DNA from: Paracoccaceae bacterium
Lineage (GTDB): Bacteria; Pseudomonadota; Alphaproteobacteria; Rhodobacterales; Rhodobacteraceae
Length of the DNA: 8,100 nucleotides
Direction of reading: 5' to 3'
Assembly: GCA_004566265.1 (NCBI GenBank)
Contig: SPLB01000041.1
Span: 1 to 8,100 of the forward strand
In this document: in pieces, positions 6,736 through 8,100 of the stretch
Numbering within the stretch: the first letter of the stretch is position 1
Layout: every line of letters starts with the position of its first letter
Made by a program: the position numbers and the translations under genes
Notes under the pieces: generated by a model
Seen by the model: the letters and a program-made list of their open reading frames with translations, nothing else
The model's database searches: none
Told to the model about the DNA's origin: nothing

Positions 6736-8100
6736 ATGGTTCATCTCCCTGCCACGATTCACAGTTGGTTCGTTTCTCGAAACTGGGCCCCGCATCCGCA
6801 TCAGCTGGAAATGCTCGCGCGGGCAAAGGATCCCGCGACCCTGCTGATCGCGCCGACTGGCGGCGGCAAGACAATGGCTGGTTTCCTTCCCAGCTTGTGC
6901 GAACTGGCCGAAGGGACGCATGACGGGTTGCATACGATTTATGTCTCTCCGCTCAAAGCTTTGGCCGCCGACATCAAACGCAATCTGTCCGGCCCGGTAC
7001 AGGAGATGGGCCTGCGGATCCGGATTGAAGACCGCACCGGCGATACCTCGGCCTACAAAAAACGCCGCCAACGCGGCGACCCGCCGCATATTCTGCTGAC
7101 CACGCCCGAGAGCCTGGCATTGCTGACCTCATACCCGGACGCGCATCGTATATTTAAGGGCCTGCAGCGGGTCATCGTAGACGAAATACACGCGCTTGCC
7201 GAAAGCAAACGCGGCGCACAGCTGATGCTGGCGCTGGGTCGACTGCAAACACTCCGTCCTGATCTGCGCCGTGTGGGATTGTCGGCCACTGTCGACGACC
7301 CAGAAGCCATTGCCCGCACACTGGCCCGCCATCCTGATCCCTGTCCGATCTTTTTGGCAGACCCCGGCCCCGCCCCGGACATTCAAATGCTGGACCTTCC
7401 CGAAGCGCCGCCATGGGCGGGCGGAGGGGCGGCCCATTCCATCCCAGAGGTACTGCGCCAAATCAAGGCTCATAAAACCACGCTGATTTTCCACAACACC
7501 CGCGCGCAGGCAGAAATCTTCTTTCACCGGCTTTGGCTGGCGAATGAGGACGCGATGCCAATTGGAATTCACCACGGTGCGTTGGACCGGGAACAGCGCG
7601 AGAAAGTCGAGGCGGCAATGGTCGCCGGTCAGTTGCGCGCTGTAGTCTGTACCGGTTCGCTTGATCTGGGGATTGACTGGGGCGACGTTGATCTGGTGAT
7701 CCAGGTTGGTGCACCCAAAAACGTCAAGCGACTGGTGCAACGTATCGGGCGCGCAAACCATAGGTATAATGCACCATCCAAGGCGCTTTTGGTGCCTGCG
7801 AACCGATTTGAAGTGGTGGAATGCCGCGCCGCGTTAGAAGCGGTTAAAGCAGGCGATCTGGACGGTGATCCGCTGCCCCCCGGCCCGCTTGATGTGCTGT
7901 GCCAGCACATATTGATCACCGCCTGTGCGGGGCCTTTTGATGCAGAGGGCCTGTATAAAGAGGTGAGCGCCGTAGGCGCCTATGCGGGCCTCAAGCGCGC
8001 GGATTTCGACGCCTGTCTCGATTTCTGCGCCACCGGTGGCTATGCGCTCAAAGCCTATGATCAATGGCAGCGGCTGCTGCGTCGGCCGGATGGGCAATAC
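6736..8100 (+). CDS. Lhr-family DEXH-box helicase, ligase-associated DNA-repair type (3' end missing)
   Basis: Superfamily 2 DNA helicase, 5' part only: 455 codons without a stop up to the right edge; the ligase-associated class is about 800 residues long. The N-terminus has a WFVSRNWAPHPHQLEML stretch ahead of motif I, as in this class. Motif I is APTGGGKT at 39-46, then SPLKALAAD and a TTPESLALL stretch, motif II DEIH at 149-152, and motif III LSAT at 182-185. The second RecA domain follows, with FHNTRAQAE, motif V around TGSLDLGIDWGD and motif VI QRIGRANHR at 335-343. The visible end enters the presumed winged-helix region. Homologues are usually encoded with an ATP-dependent DNA ligase, a beta-lactamase-fold exonuclease and a metallophosphoesterase, which would be expected beyond the edge. 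ATG 6736 is the first possible start after an in-frame TAA at 6724. The class assignment rests on family memory. Confidence 0.9.
   Translation, partial: MVHLPATIHSWFVSRNWAPHPHQLEMLARAKDPATLLIAPTGGGKTMAGFLPSLCELAEGTHDGLHTIYVSPLKALAADIKRNLSGPVQEMGLRIRIEDRTGDTSAYKKRRQRGDPPHILLTTPESLALLTSYPDAHRIFKGLQRVIVDEIHALAESKRGAQLMLALGRLQTLRPDLRRVGLSATVDDPEAIARTLARHPDPCPIFLADPGPAPDIQMLDLPEAPPWAGGGAAHSIPEVLRQIKAHKTTLIFHNTRAQAEIFFHRLWLANEDAMPIGIHHGALDREQREKVEAAMVAGQLRAVVCTGSLDLGIDWGDVDLVIQVGAPKNVKRLVQRIGRANHRYNAPSKALLVPANRFEVVECRAALEAVKAGDLDGDPLPPGPLDVLCQHILITACAGPFDAEGLYKEVSAVGAYAGLKRADFDACLDFCATGGYALKAYDQWQRLLRRPDGQY

Noticed and set aside
6559..7089. Long open frame on the - strand
   Set aside because: Most of it is antisense to the clearly coding helicase start, and the translation is Arg/His-rich as expected for a shadow frame.
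7129..7761. 210-codon open frame on the - strand
   Set aside because: Lies wholly opposite the helicase motifs II-VI, which are in an uninterrupted + frame; it is a shadow of the GC-rich codon pattern.
1..8100. CRISPR array, insertion sequence, tRNA or rRNA
   Set aside because: No regularly spaced repeats, transposase motifs, terminal repeats or T-loop-like tRNA signature were found on either strand by reading.

Overview
This window looks like a chromosomal segment of an alphaproteobacterium, most likely of the Rhodobacterales/Roseobacter type. I infer this from the moderately high GC content, the gene order of the Tad (tight adherence, Flp pilus) cluster with two consecutive TPR lipoproteins, and a neighbouring Lhr-type helicase of the ligase-associated class. 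No database search was possible, so the taxonomy is an inference.

Region 1 (1-4810) is the distal half of a Tad pilus operon, all on the + strand and tightly packed. It holds the C-terminal part of the secretion ATPase CpaF/TadA (cut by the left edge), the inner-membrane platform proteins TadB and TadC, two TPR lipoproteins of TadD type, and a small TadV/CpaA prepilin peptidase. Together these supply the motor, the membrane platform, assembly lipoproteins and the pilin-processing enzyme. The pilin, secretin, TadZ and pseudopilin genes are not in the window and are expected upstream or elsewhere.

Region 2 (4811-6240) holds a 122-base spacer and an AAA+ ATPase of about 435 residues with a probable N-terminal winged-helix-like region. 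It follows the pilus genes on the same strand and may belong to the same transcript. Its role is not known to me, and it is the best candidate for an undescribed component here.

Region 3 (6241-6735) is a gap of about 495 bases with no convincing gene. It is rich in short perfect inverted repeats, including two consecutive hairpins that both have the loop TGAC. It ends with a strong Shine-Dalgarno sequence placed for a two-codon ORF (ATG GAC TAA) just ahead of the next gene.

Region 4 (6736-8100) is the 5' part of a DEXH-box helicase of the Lhr family, ligase-associated DNA-repair type. It has 455 codons, is open to the right edge, and is functionally unrelated to the pilus operon.
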